A stretch of 64,000 nt of DNA from NCBI RefSeq assembly GCF_018446385.1, contig NW_024589877.1, forward strand, positions 62,001 through 126,000. Reading direction: 5' to 3'. This document shows, piece by piece, positions 23,601-34,167 of the stretch. The position numbers and the translations under genes are program-made. Position 1 is the stretch's first letter; each line of letters begins with the position of its first letter. Origin of the DNA: Zingiber officinale. Lineage: Eukaryota > Streptophyta > Magnoliopsida > Zingiberales > Zingiberaceae. Below the pieces are notes generated by a model. It had not been told where the DNA came from and made no database searches. It worked only from the letters and a program-made list of their open reading frames with translations.

Positions 23601-24484
23601 GCCCGCTCGGTTGGAGTTTCTTTTTTTCGGGCTGCTTGGGCTTCCTCCACATTGATGTACTCGTTGGCTCGGTGTAGCATATGGTCGTAGTCTCGGGGCG
23701 GCTTTCGAATGAGCAATCGGAAAAAATCCCCATCCACTAGGCCTTGTGTGAAGGCATTCATCATGGTCTCCGAGGTGGCCGTTGGAATATCCATGGCCAC
23801 TCGGTTGAACCGCTGGATATAAGCTCTGAGCGGCTCTCTTGGCTCTTGCTTGATGGCGAACAAGCTGACACTCGTCTTCTGATAACGCCTACTGCTTGCA
23901 AAATGATAGAGGAAGGCCGTTCGAAAATCCTTGAAGTTTGTGATGGATCCATCTGGCAGCCTCCGAAATCATCGTTGAGCCGATCCAGAGAGGGTGGTTA
24001 GAAAAACTCGACACTTCACCCCATCCGTATATTGGTGAAGGGTAGCAGTGTTGTCGAATTTACCCAGATGATCATCTGGATCGGTAGTCCCATTGTATTC
24101 GCCGATCGTCGGGGGCACGTAGTGCATTGGCAAAGGATCCTTCAAGATGGCTTCTGAGAACTGGCGATTAATTCGCTCGGGCGATGTATCCGCTCGGGGG
24201 GCTTTCCCTTTTCTGTCGTCTCGTCTTGGCCTTTCATCCGAAGAAGATCCCCGATCCCGATTAGTTGCTACGGCTTCAGGAGTGCGGAATAGGGCCCGAG
24301 GGAATGCAACGGTGGCCTGAGGTGCTTCTGCTCGGCCTCCTGATGCTGATGTTGCTTGCTGCTCTGCCCGCTCGGCTGGTGCTTTCTGTTTCTTTTCGAC
24401 GAGCTTAGCGGCCCTCAACTCAATTAGAGCGTCGAGTTCCTCCGTGGAAAGCGTCACCGTATGCTGTCGTCCAGCCTCGTCCAT
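17611..24484 (-). pseudogene. Gag-pol of the inner Tat-like element, inactivated
   Basis: Starts at ATG 24484 (MDEAGRQH). In order: gag with a capsid-type region (about 24110-23690), a zinc-binding CX3H-X4-H-X4-C word near 23440, protease DTGSS near 22950, RT with YMDD at 21833-21844, RNase H, an extra archaeal-type RNase H with FVNGSS (about 21020-20650), and integrase with HHCC and DDE motifs (20300-17611, ending in a PWAGPFKV region). The second RNase H marks the Tat lineage. Lesions: TGA at 23969-23971 (Trp codon), TAG at 22835-22837 (Gln), a frameshift near 22630, TAA at 21895-21897 (Gln), an LTR insertion at 18069, and TAG at 17800-17802 (Gln). Confidence 0.9.
18069..19797 (+). mobile_element. 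Isolated LTR plus primer-binding site of a third retroelement, inserted in integrase
   Basis: It starts TGATAACC at 18069 and ends GACATCA at 19779 (1711 bp). Then come AATTT and TGGCGCCGTTGCC (19785-19797), the primer-binding sequence for tRNA-Asp used by Athila/Tat-type Gypsy elements. Integrase coding resumes directly at 19798. No internal domain, second LTR or 5-bp target duplication is present. The LTR has no long open frame of note. Family is inferred from the primer site and the LTR end style. Confidence 0.8.
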
Positions 24485-24515
24485 CGTTTCCGCTCAGATG
24501 CAGGAGCGTTCCCAC

Positions 24516-24529
24516 AGACGGCGCCAAAT
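24516..24529 (-). other. Primer-binding site of the inner Tat-like element
   Basis: On the minus strand ATTTGGCGCCGTCTGTGGGA follows the LTR end GATCA. The same sequence follows the outer element's 5' LTR at 28526-28539. The TTGGCGCC core is typical of non-chromodomain Gypsy elements. Confidence 0.75.
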
Positions 24530-24999
24530 TGATCCTGTCCGAATCGCTGAACCAACGGACGCTGGGCACGTGGCGCTCTCCTGACAGTTGACGTAGATCC
24601 TCGGCCGGTCGGACGGCGCTCCGGCGGACCTGCACAGAAGTCGGGCCGGGAAGGGGTCCCCGACGACGACCCTCCCACGCTCAAGTCAGGCAAGCAAGCA
24701 GTGAAAAAGTGGCTCTCCAAATATTAGAACGCGTCCCTCCGGCGAAGGATGAGGGCATTTATATAGGGCAGCGGAGAAGCGAGTGTACACATACCGAGGT
24801 GTACACGTGTCCGCGGCCCATACCCCAGTAAGGGCTTGTCAGTGAGCTTACCTGACCCATAACTTTAACCATCAACTGGACACCGACCGGCCGCCCGACC
24901 GGTCGAACCCGCCCCTCGCCGCCCAGCCACCTCCCACTTTGACTTACACGTGGCGTTGACCCCACCGGATGGGGGGCCCCTGTTCTTACAACCGGATCA
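24530..24999 (-). mobile_element. 5' LTR of the inner Tat-like element, internally deleted
   Basis: TGATCC at 24530 and GGATCA at 24999. It is 470 bp long against 802 bp for the partner at 12570-13371. The missing ~330 bp lie between CCTGACCCATA and CTTTAACCATCAACTGG (junction near 24861). The minus-strand TATA word is kept near 24757-24766. Confidence 0.9.
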
Positions 25000-25004
25000 A
25001 TCCC

Positions 25005-25032
25005 CAAGGACCTTTATGATTACATTGAGTAG
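25005..25032 (+). pseudogene. Last codons of the outer antisense gene
   Basis: The sequence AAGGACCTTTATGATTACAT followed by TGAGTAG matches the end of the inner copy at 16188-16214. It lies next to the right target duplication ATCCC, so it is the displaced 3' end of the gene at 10812-12569. Confidence 0.85.
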
Positions 25033-25370
25033 ACGTCTTTATATGTAGTTAGGCCGCTAGGCCAAAAAATGATCTTTTTTTGTACTTAGGCCGCTCGGCC
25101 TAAAGTTTTAATCTTAATGCAATGTTTTCCTTTCGCGTACTTTGTCCTTTTGCTAGTTAATACGTGTTGCCCGCTCGCCTATTATCACACCTCTGGTATT
25201 CGAAAGGGGTTTTTTACGAAGTATTTGGCGTTGCCCTTCCGCTCGGCTATATATGTAATATTCCGCTTTGATAGCAGAGATCACTCGGGTTCTGAACCGA
25301 GAGGAACGTAGAGACGGTCGAACGATATTGACGGCGAGTTGGACACTTGCAGTCCTTTTTATTGGCCTCT
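25033..25370. other. Spacer after the outer antisense gene
   Basis: Same non-coding spacer as 16215-16560, with GGCCGCTCGGCC palindrome words near 25090. No gene seen. Confidence 0.5.
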
Positions 25371-26277
25371 TCCGCTCGGATGATTTATAGACGCCAGCTC
25401 GTCTCTCGATATTTAACGTCGGAGCTCGACGGTCTTCCGCTCGGATGATTTATAGACGCCGGCTCGTCTCTCGATATTTAACGTCGGAGCTCGACGGTCT
25501 TCCGCTCGGATGATTTATAGACGCCGGCTCGTCTCTCGATATTTAACGTCGGAGCTCGGCTCCTCGGATGATTTATAGACGCGGCTCGTCTCTCGATATT
25601 TAACGTCGAGCTCGACGGTTTTCCCCGATGATTTATAGACGTCGGCTCGTCTCTCGATATTTAACGTCGGAGCTCGACGGTCTTCCGCTCGGATGATTTA
25701 TAGACGCCGGCTCGTCTCTCGATATTTAACGTCGGAGCTCGACGGTTTTCCGCTCCGATTATTTATAGACGCCGGCTCGTCTCTCGATATTTAACGTCGG
25801 AGCTCGACGGTCTTCCGCTCGGATGATTTATAGACGCCGGCTCGTCTCTCGATATTTAACGTCGGAGCTCGACGGTCTTCCGCTCGGATGATTTATAGAC
25901 GCCGGCTCGTCTCTCGATATTTAACGTCGAAGCTCGACGGTCTTCCGCTCGGATGATTTATAGACGCCGGCTCGTCTCTCGATATTTAACGTCGAAGTTC
26001 GACGGTCTTCCGCTCAGATGATTTATAGACGTCGGCTCGTCTCTCGATATTTAACGTCGGAGCTCGACGGTCTTCCTCTCGGATGATTTATAGACGCCGG
26101 CTCGTCTCTCGATATTTAACGTCGGAGCTCGACGGTCTTCCGCTCAGATGATTTATAGACGCCGGCTCGTCTCTCGATATTTAACGTCGGAGCTCGACGG
26201 TCTTCCGCTCGGATTATTTATAGACGTCGGCTCGTCTCTCGATATTTAACGTCGGAGCTCGACTGTCTTCCGCTCGG
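25370..26277. repeat. Homogeneous 65-bp tandem array in the outer element
   Basis: About 14 units with an exact 65-bp period (for example TGATTTATAG starts at 25381, 25446, 25511). The unit differs from the inner array by GGATGATTTATAG in place of GGAGGGTTTATAG. It is much more uniform than the inner array. It ends abruptly within CGGATGAT, where deleted pol sequence begins. Confidence 0.95.
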
Positions 26278-28494
26278 ATGATGACATTCTGTTCGGCGCT
26301 GAAATTCCTCTTTCTCTGCTTCACCGGCCGAGCATCCGGTCGGACATGGAGCTCATGCTGCGCTATACTTGGTGAAATTCCGGGCAGCTCATGCGTCGCC
26401 CATTTCTCTGGAGGCATTGGATCACTTCCTCCTTCTAGTTCGCCTCCAGATCGGACGCGATGAATGTCGTGGCCTCCTATCGGGTCGGGTGAATTTGCAC
26501 TTCCTCTTTTTCTTCATAAATCAAAGAGGGTGGCTTTTCCGTGATAGCGTTCACCTCGATCCGGGGCGTTTTCCGAGCGGCATTTGCTTCTGCTCGGACC
26601 ATCTCGACGTAACATCGCCGAGCTGCCAGTTGATCCCCTCGTACTTCTCCCACTTTGTCCTCGACGGGGAACTTGATCTTCTGGTGGAAGGTGGAAACGG
26701 CCGCTCGGAATTCACTGAGAGTTGGTCGCCCCAATATGACGTTGTATGCCGACGGAGAATCCACCACGACAAAGTTTGCAGTACGCGTCCTTCTGAGCGG
26801 CTCCTCTCCCAGCGATATGGCCATCCGGATCTGTCCGACCGGCTGAACTTCATTGCCCGTAAACCCGTAAAGGGGGGTTGTCATGGGCAGCAGCTCGGCT
26901 CGATCAATTTGCAGTTGATCGAATGCCTTTTTGAATATGATATTGACCAAGCTTCCTGTGTCAATAAAAACGTGGTGAATAGTGTAATTGGGTATTACCG
27001 CTTTGATGAGAAGAGCGTCGCCGTGGGGGACTTCAACTCCTTCCAAGTCCCTGGGCCTGAAACTGATTTCGGGTCCACTTGCCCGTTCCTGGCTGCAGCC
27101 GACCGCATGGATCTGGAGTTGCCGGACGCTCGCCTTCCTTGCTCGGTTAGAGTCGCTCCGGTCGGCCCGCCAGCAATAATGTTGATCTCGCCTCGGGAAG
27201 TATTACTTCTATTTTCTTCCTCCCGAGCGGACTGTCGGGGTCGTTCTCTAGACATCCAGAGATTCTCCCGCCTCGGAGAGCGATGCCGCTCGGGAGTCTG
27301 TTGTTGTCGCCTGTCAACTTGCATCCGATCGGCTTCACGAGGCCTCTGTTGCCTGTCGGCTGATGGCGATCGACGACTGCCACTCTGGGGAACGGGATGA
27401 GCGATCAAGGGAAGACTTCGACAATCTCTTGTGTTGTGCGTATCCGTCCGGTGGAAGGAGCAGAACATTGGGGTCCATTTCTTCTTTGGCTTGGGCCGAG
27501 CGGCAGCTACCTCTTGCACGTGGGACCTAGCATGGGGGGAGCGGATTGCTTCGGCCCTCGGTCCTCTAGGTGGCTGATGAGCGGCGTGCTGCTTTCGCTC
27601 GGTAGGGGGAGCCCGCTCGGTTGGAGTTTCTTTTTTCCGGGCTGCTTGGGCTTCTTCCACGTTGATGTATTCGTTGGCCCGGTGTAGCATGTGGTCGTAG
27701 TCTCGGGGCGGCTTCCGAATGAGTGATCGGAAGAAATCCTCATCCACGAGGCCTTGTGTGAAGGCATTCATCATGGTCTCCGAGGTGGCCGTTGGAATAT
27801 CCATGGCCACTTTGTTGAACCGCTGGATGTAGGCTCGGAGCGATTCGGGGGCTTCCTGTTTGATGGCAAACAGACTAACACTGGTTTTTTGATAGCGCCG
27901 GCTGCTTACGAAGTGGTGGAGGAAAGCCGTTCGGAAGTCTTTGAAACTTGACATGGATCCGTCCGGCAGTCTCCGAAACCACCGTTGAGCCGATCCAGAG
28001 AGGGTGGTGAGGAAAACCCGACACTTCACCCCATCTGTGTATTGATGCAGGGTTGCCGTGTTATCAAACTTACCCAAATGGTCATCTGGATTGGTGGTTC
28101 CATTGTATTCGCCGATCGTCGGAGGCACATAGTGCTTGGGCAGAGCATCTCGTAGAATAGCCTATGAAAATTGGCGATTGATTCGCTCGGGCGATGCGTC
28201 CGTTCGGGGGGCTTTCCCTTTTTTGTCGTCTCGTCTTGGCATTTCATTCGAAGAAGATCCCCGATCTCGATTAGTTGCTGCGGCTTCAGGGGTGCGAAAT
28301 AGGGCCCAATGGAATGCAACTGTGGCCTGCGGTGCTTCCGCTCGGCCGCCTGATGCTGATGTCGCTTGCTGCTCCGCCCGCTCGGCTTGTGACTTTTGTC
28401 TCTGTTCCATGAGCTTGGCGGCTCTTGTCTCGATCAAAGCATCGAGCTCCTCTGTGGAGAGCATCACCGAGTGCGGTCGTCCAGCTTCGTCCAT
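26278..28494 (-). pseudogene. Gag and protease of the outer Tat-like element; pol deleted
   Basis: Starts at ATG 28494 (MDEAGRPH). The frame stops at TAG 28162-28164 (Glu in the other copy) and resumes with gag capsid sequence to about 27180, where a frameshift occurs after AGGPTG. The protease follows with DTGSL in place of DTGSS (about 26955), then the linker to about 26480, and a short frameshifted piece of the pre-RT region to 26278. Everything from RT onward is lost by deletion into the tandem array. Close similarity to 22255-24484 of the inner copy. Confidence 0.88.
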
Positions 28495-28539
28495 TGTTTC
28501 CGATCGGATGCAGGAGCGTTCCCACAGACGGCGCCAAAT

Positions 28540-29304
28540 TGATCTTGTCCGAAAGCTGAATCAACGGACGCTGGGCACGTGGCGCTCCCCGAGTACGGTC
28601 CTCCGGCGAACCTGCACAGAAGTCGGGCCGGGAAGGGTTCCCGGCGGCGACCCTCCGACGCTCAAGTCAGGCAAAGCTCAACAAGAAAGTGGCTCCAAGA
28701 ATCGTACAATGCGTACCTCCGGCGAAGGATATGAGCCTTTATATAGGGCTATGGAGAAGCGGGTGCACACATACCGAGGTGTACACGTGTCCTCAGCTCA
28801 TACCCCAGTAAAGGTCTGTCAGTGAGCTTACCTGACCCCATACTGCTACAGTCTGAGCACGTCTTCGATGGGACAGCAGAACCCCCTGTCATAAGATTTG
28901 GAGTACGGCCTAGTCCTAGAGCATGACAGCTGTCAAAAGATGTTCCTTGTCCTTCTCTCCCTACTCCATGTCGGGGCGTCCGGCCGGTCGGCACTCACAT
29001 CACGTCCGGCCTTCCATATGCACTAGTATGCTTGGGAGATCCTCGATAATGTGCTATGTGGGGACTGTTCGCAGTATGCTACCTTATGTCTTCGCCCGAG
29101 CGTGCCATCCGCTTGGCCCTATGATCCTGTTCAGCGAGCGTCGGAACCCCGACTCCAGCCGGGGCACCTTTTGCCATCATTTAGCCACCGGTGGGTCGTC
29201 CGGGCGGTCGACCCACCCTTATCCAGTTGGCCACCTAGCCCTTTGACTTCCACGTGGCGTTGACCCCCCCAGAACGGGAGTCCCCTGTTCTTACCGCCGG
29301 ATCA
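28540..29304 (-). mobile_element. 5' LTR of the outer Tat-like element
   Basis: TGATCT at 28540 and GGATCA at 29304 (765 bp), with a minus-strand TATA word (CTTTATATAG on the plus strand) near 28737-28746. It is followed by ATATA and then a mixed (AT)/(GT) microsatellite at 29305-29337. Confidence 0.9.
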
Positions 29305-29336
<32 letters not shown>

Positions 29337-30793
29337 ATTTTGATCTTGTTGGAAATCTGAGAAGACGGAACTGCCGGAATGACGTGGTTGGAATGTTGGC
29401 TGCATCTCTATGACCCGAATGATGAGCTGTCTTTTATGTTGACTAAGTCATCATAGGGCCTCTGGTCAACAGTACTTGTAGTCATCGATCGGGTTGCCTC
29501 AGTCCTTGGTACCCCAATGCTTGAGGAGGGTCCCACGAATATATAAGCAGTCGAATAATAGTAGAACAACGAAATAAATACAGAATGAGTACAGTGATGT
29601 ACCCTGGCCTGGGGGGGGAGGCGTCCTCGGATGGATCGGTGAGCTGGTCACGATGCTGATTGAGTCGTCGCGGCCCTGAAGGGTAGATGCGTGTGAGTCA
29701 GCTGAGAAGCCGGATCTGGGGGCAACAACATGGAGTCGGGTGTAGCATGGATCTAAAAGGCGGCATGTAGACCGAAATATGACAACGGTACCTAGGCCGA
29801 CATACCCCAGCGGCTCATTGACCGAAACACGACACGCAGGCCGGGTAATACCCGTAACTCACAACCCGAAACACAACGGCTCGATGGCTGGAACACAGCA
29901 CACGGGGCAGAACATAGATCATGGTGGCAGAGTGCAATAGTAGTGGCCCGAAGGCCGGATCGGCGGTGGCTCAAGTGTCGAACCAGCGTGCGCCGACATG
30001 GATAGAATATCGGATCGACGTCGGAAGTGTATGACAGCGCAGATCGAGGGTTGTCTACGACGATGGGGCACTGCTGTGGCTCAAAGGTCGGCTGCGATGA
30101 TGGGAATCAGATGCAGATCGAGACTGGTCTTGCTCTGAAGTGGTCAGTTGGCGACTGATCGGAGCTACCGACGACGCCTAGAGAGAAGGCAGTGTGTGTT
30201 CGGCCTTGGCATCATCATGGAGCGAGGAAATGCGGCGAGCCACGCTGGGCGGTGAAGCGGCGTGCCCTGTGGAGTGATGGAGGCGACGTCGGCAGCGGGA
30301 GGCGCGAGCAGAGGCGTGCCTTCGTGGCAGAAGAAAACTAGCCTCCGGCGAGACGACGAGAGACGCCCAAGGCATTTGCGGCGGCGGCATTCGAGACAAG
30401 GGTTGCGTGAGAGGCCCCGGCGACAAAGAAGAGGAGGAGGTGCGCCCCTTCGTCTACGGCGGTAGTGTCGATGCTGCGAACCATCCTTGTGCGTGGGCGT
30501 GAGGCGGTGGCGGTGCCGACGTGAGAGAGCTGCGGTTTCTCACAGGAGAAGGAGGCACGATGCTCCTCCAGGTGAATGACTCCGGCTGCTACCTCGGCGA
30601 ATGACCAGAGAGGGAGGGGGAGAGGAGAAACGGTCGGCGTCGGCGAGGAGAGGCACATGAGAGGGAGAGAAGGGGAGAAGAGCAGTGACTCATTTTCTCC
30701 GCACAATGAACAGTAGCGCATAAACACCAAAACCCTTCACACTTAAAAAAGACCAAAATGACCCTCTTCTTTTTCATAATTCCCTTTGGGCCC

Positions 30794-30796
<3 letters not shown>
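29305..30796. other. Microsatellite then GC-rich unclassified segment
   Basis: Starts with (AT)n(GT)n to about 29337. The rest is moderately to strongly GC-rich, with gene-like composition at 30180-30660. Open frames here are short and mutually overlapping on both strands, and none resembles a known protein. The minus strand near 30700 reads like a promoter and 5' leader (polypyrimidine CTCTTCTCCCC words), so this may be part of an LTR starting TGTTGG near 29348. No partner or primer site is visible. Confidence 0.35.
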
Positions 30797-30858
<62 letters not shown>

Positions 30859-30904
30859 CAAAATACAGATAATGATTTTGCAAAAGTGCAATACTATCTC
30901 AATA

Positions 30905-30968
<64 letters not shown>

Positions 30969-31020
30969 CAAAATACAGATAATGATTTTGCAAAAGTGCA
31001 ATACTATCTCAATACATCAT
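30797..31020. repeat. 110-bp tandem duplication containing AT microsatellites
   Basis: A block of (AT)n followed by 54 bp (AACAAAATACAGATAATGAT and onward to CAATACATCAT) occurs twice, with the unique parts starting at 30857 and 30967. The two unique parts are identical by eye. Confidence 0.92.
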
Positions 31021-31780
31021 GTCAACTTGTATGTGTAAAAACAAAAACATAATGCAGATCAATAGTTTAGGTCCAGAATGTACTTTAAGAAAATGCTTAT
31101 GAAGCACGGCCGATATATATAAATAGGGTAAGTTAGCCGAGTTGCACAAAGAATTTGCCAAGAAAAAAAAAAAAAAAGATAGGCATCGGTGTGTAGTTCA
31201 TAAGGCCTCTAACTATAAGCGTCTCTTAAGTTTTAGAGTTGTAAATAGATATAAGTTGGCAAAAATTCACACAAAATTCGGCGACAAAAAAGATATCAGT
31301 ATGCCAATTCATAAGGCTTTCTACTATAGTTCTCTGATATCATTGATTGCAAATAATTTCAGATTAGGGAAGTTCTACAATATTGACACCGCTAAAAAGC
31401 TTTTACGATGATGCCGAAGCTTTTCAGCAAGTAAAGCAATATTAGAAGTGCATAAGATCCTAACAGAGAGAAGATAAGTGATTTCCCATAATTCACCGTG
31501 ATTTCATATTGATTGTTAAAAAATTTAGGGCTGAGTAAAAGTTCGAATAAATCGATCAAACTGTTCAAATTTAAAAATTTGATTCAGTTTTTTTTTTTAT
31601 TTTCTTCTAAAAAATAATAAGAGCATCGTCATTTAACCACTGACGATTTTTTTTTTCTTACCGTTGACTGTACCGTTTAACCTACGTGAGCTGATTTTCC
31701 TATTATGTTGAGCTCTCCCTAGTATAAATACACAATTGTGTTGTTTTTCCACTCCACCCGTGCCTTCTCAATTATTTTTA
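31021..31780. other. AT-rich intergenic DNA with a weak internal duplication
   Basis: No gene supported. At 31170-31400 two ~100-bp stretches share TTCATAAGGC and nearby words, an old imperfect direct repeat. A TATATATAAATAGGG word at 31113 has no convincing gene after it. Confidence 0.35.
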
Positions 31781-31789
31781 TTTATCTTT

Positions 31790-32901
31790 GTTGTTTCCGG
31801 TAAATTCCGGAGTATGCAAACTGATCGTCGAGGCTAGTGTTCGACACTATCTCCGTAAACGATATTGCTCCGCTACGGTGCTTAACAGATTGTTACAATT
31901 CGTTCCCAAGATACAACGACGACAATCGTCTCGGAATCGTAGCACTCCGACTTCCGAGACCAGCGAACCTTCTCGCAGGCTTCTTGGACTCTTGAATGCA
32001 CAAGATGAGTGAGTGAATACTTGAGGAAGAGAAGATTAAGTTGAGTTATTTGATTCCAATCTGGAGGGTTCTATTTATACAGAAGGAAGAGGCTTTAGGG
32101 AGGGGTGTGACCTTTGGGTGGATTAATCTGGGCCGTCCGGACTGAAGAGTTATAACCCTTCACATAGCCCCTTTAATCTCATCCATCAGATCTAAGAGTT
32201 GTGACCCTCAGATCTATCAGCCATCGGATCTGGATCCATTGATCCGATGCTTCAGATCATGTCTCATCCCAAGCCGTCAGATCGTGACTCATTGTGATCC
32301 AACGCTCTAGATCGCATCACAAGCGATCCACCATACTTCTTTGATCAACGTTGATCAACGGCTGCCATCCGTTCGCCCAACCAACTGTCCAGTCATCTCC
32401 CTTTGCCACTGCCATGTCAGGTACTAGCCTGACACGTTACCCGAGTGCCATGTAGGCACTGCAATGTCACCTGGAGCATAAATTTAAACTCCTCGCGACA
32501 TGCAAAGTGCGCCTACAAAGCGCCCATTGCGCACGTGGCTGGTGGCGGGCTCACAGGTGCGAGCACCTGCTCGCCCCTGAGCAGAGAGTACCTGGTACTT
32601 TTCTGAGTTAACTCCAATAACTCAACATCATTAATAAGTAAGGAATGCACATCGGAAATTTCCGATGTGGGACTATTCTCCCTTGCATTTCCTTAATGAA
32701 TAACCAACGTTATTTTGGGCCGACTTTGAACATTAATTTTTCATTCACCCTTAATCGGTTTTGAGCAAATTAATAGTCTAAATCTATCTACGCGAAACGT
32801 AGATTTCAATTTTGAAGTCAATTACGACTTTCAACAATTGATGGCTTCCGATTTTTCCTCCTCACAATCGTATTGGTCTATTTAGACCCCAATATCCAAC
32901 A
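31790..32901 (-). mobile_element. Probable solo LTR of a Copia element
   Basis: On the minus strand it begins TGTTGGATATTGGGGTC at 32901, has AGTCCCACATCGGAAATTTC (about 32680), a TATA word TATAAATAGAACCC near 32075, and a leader. These are in the order expected for U3, TATA and R of plant Copia LTRs. The left end is not certain. No internal domain, primer site or polypurine tract is seen next to it. Confidence 0.45.
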
Positions 32902-33240
32902 ATCTTTTCTGTATTAATTTTGGGATAAATTGGCGGATATTAGGGATGAACGTATTCATCTTTACATTTCTAACAATTACTCTGCCTTAGTTTTTAAGTT
33001 TAAGCTTCGTCCAAGATTGGCAGATTTATCGTATGTTGTCAATTTCTAATTGCCGCCGGAGAAATTGAAGAGGCTGTTGAAAAAATTGAAGAGGCAGCCG
33101 GAAATGTAAAAGGATGGGTACCATCGATTTTTTTAATTAGAATAAATAATTAGTTTCATTTCTAAATAAAATATTGAATAGAATTTTTATTTTCATATTT
33201 AGTTGATAAATAATATCAATTTCATGCATTAAAAAACAAA

Positions 33241-33326
<86 letters not shown>

Positions 33327-33646
33327 TATTCTATTTTACTCCCTAAAATATATATTTGAAATTGTATACATTCAGACTTCATACGAATGAAATTGTATAA
33401 GATTTTTTTTAAAAAAATAACTTCATTATTATTCTATATATAATATTTTTTTGACAAACTTAATTAAAAAATAATTTATCATAATTCATTTTATAATAAA
33501 TTGTTTATAATCATTACTATAGTATTGAAAAATTCAATGAGACATTCTTTAATTTTTTTTAAATATATTTTTTATAATTCTAATAATTAAAAGTGTTTTG
33601 TAAATTATTTAGCTAATTTACTTTTCTCCTATCAACTCCCCCACCC

Positions 33647-33682
<36 letters not shown>

Positions 33683-34009
33683 CCTGAAAAACTCAGCTGC
33701 CATTAATTTTCCTGAAAAGTGAGATTTTCTTTTTCCAAACAAAACACCCTAATTCGTCGGTTTTCTATATACTTTAATTCAAAGATGGATATATATGTCC
33801 TATTACAGATTGACAAAGGAGACCTTGGCTGGCAAATCAACGTATTTGTTTCCATAAAGATCCACACATATTTCCTTAACTGCTGTTATAATCTACCTAT
33901 TAATCGCAGATTTATGTCATTATTTATTATTCTGTTTCCTCTTTCTTAAACCGCCGACGGGTGCCGTTTAATGACTCGCGTCTCTTTTTTCCCCCAATTT
34001 CTCGCCTGG
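32902..34009. other. AT-rich upstream region of the ERF gene with AT microsatellites
   Basis: Holds (AT)n at 33244-33321 and 33652-33679 and otherwise AT-rich unique-looking DNA. No gene is seen. Confidence 0.5.
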
Positions 34010-34017
34010 TATAAATA
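34010..34017 (+). promoter_or_regulatory. TATA box of the ERF gene
   Basis: TATAAATA lies 158 bp before the ATG at 34168, in CTGGTATAAATACAAC. Position and context fit a plant core promoter. Confidence 0.65.
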
Positions 34018-34167
34018 CAACGAACGCGTTACTTTTCCGGGTTTAAGCTTCGTCTCTCGACGGGCGGGTTTAAGCTGCGTGTCTTTCCAATCGCAGGCCG
34101 AGAGATCTAAGAGGACGAGGAAGATTCTCGAAGCGGTTTTGGTGGATGAGGAGGCTCGCGAAGGGTG

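Larger units (their letters stand above)
12570..24999 (-). mobile_element. Inner Tat-like Gypsy element, complete in outline
   Basis: LTRs lie at 12570-13371 (3') and 24530-24999 (5'), each with TGATCC...GGATCA ends. The 5-bp target duplication is ATCCC at 12565-12569 and 25000-25004. Removing the element restores the reading of the outer copy's antisense gene, seen by comparison with 16180-16214. Order on the minus strand: 5' LTR, primer site, gag, protease, RT, RNase H, second RNase H, integrase, tandem array, antisense gene, polypurine tract, 3' LTR. An antisense gene 3' of pol is known in Tat-lineage elements such as maize Grande. Confidence 0.92.
10006..29304 (-). mobile_element. Outer Tat-like Gypsy element, non-autonomous, split by the inner copy
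   Basis: LTRs lie at 10006-10798 and 28540-29304. They are flanked outside by ATATA at 10001-10005 and 29305-29309, consistent with a 5-bp target duplication inside an AT microsatellite (weak evidence because the site is repetitive). Inside, from left to right: the 3' two-thirds of the antisense gene (about 10812-12569), the inserted inner element, the last codons of the antisense gene (25005-25032), a 65-bp tandem array, then protease and gag only. Reverse transcriptase, RNase H and integrase are missing. Confidence 0.85.

Noticed and set aside
26369..27400. 343-codon plus-strand frame over the outer gag/protease
   Set aside because: It is antisense to recognisable gag and protease sequence and has no domain; the inner copy does not keep it open.
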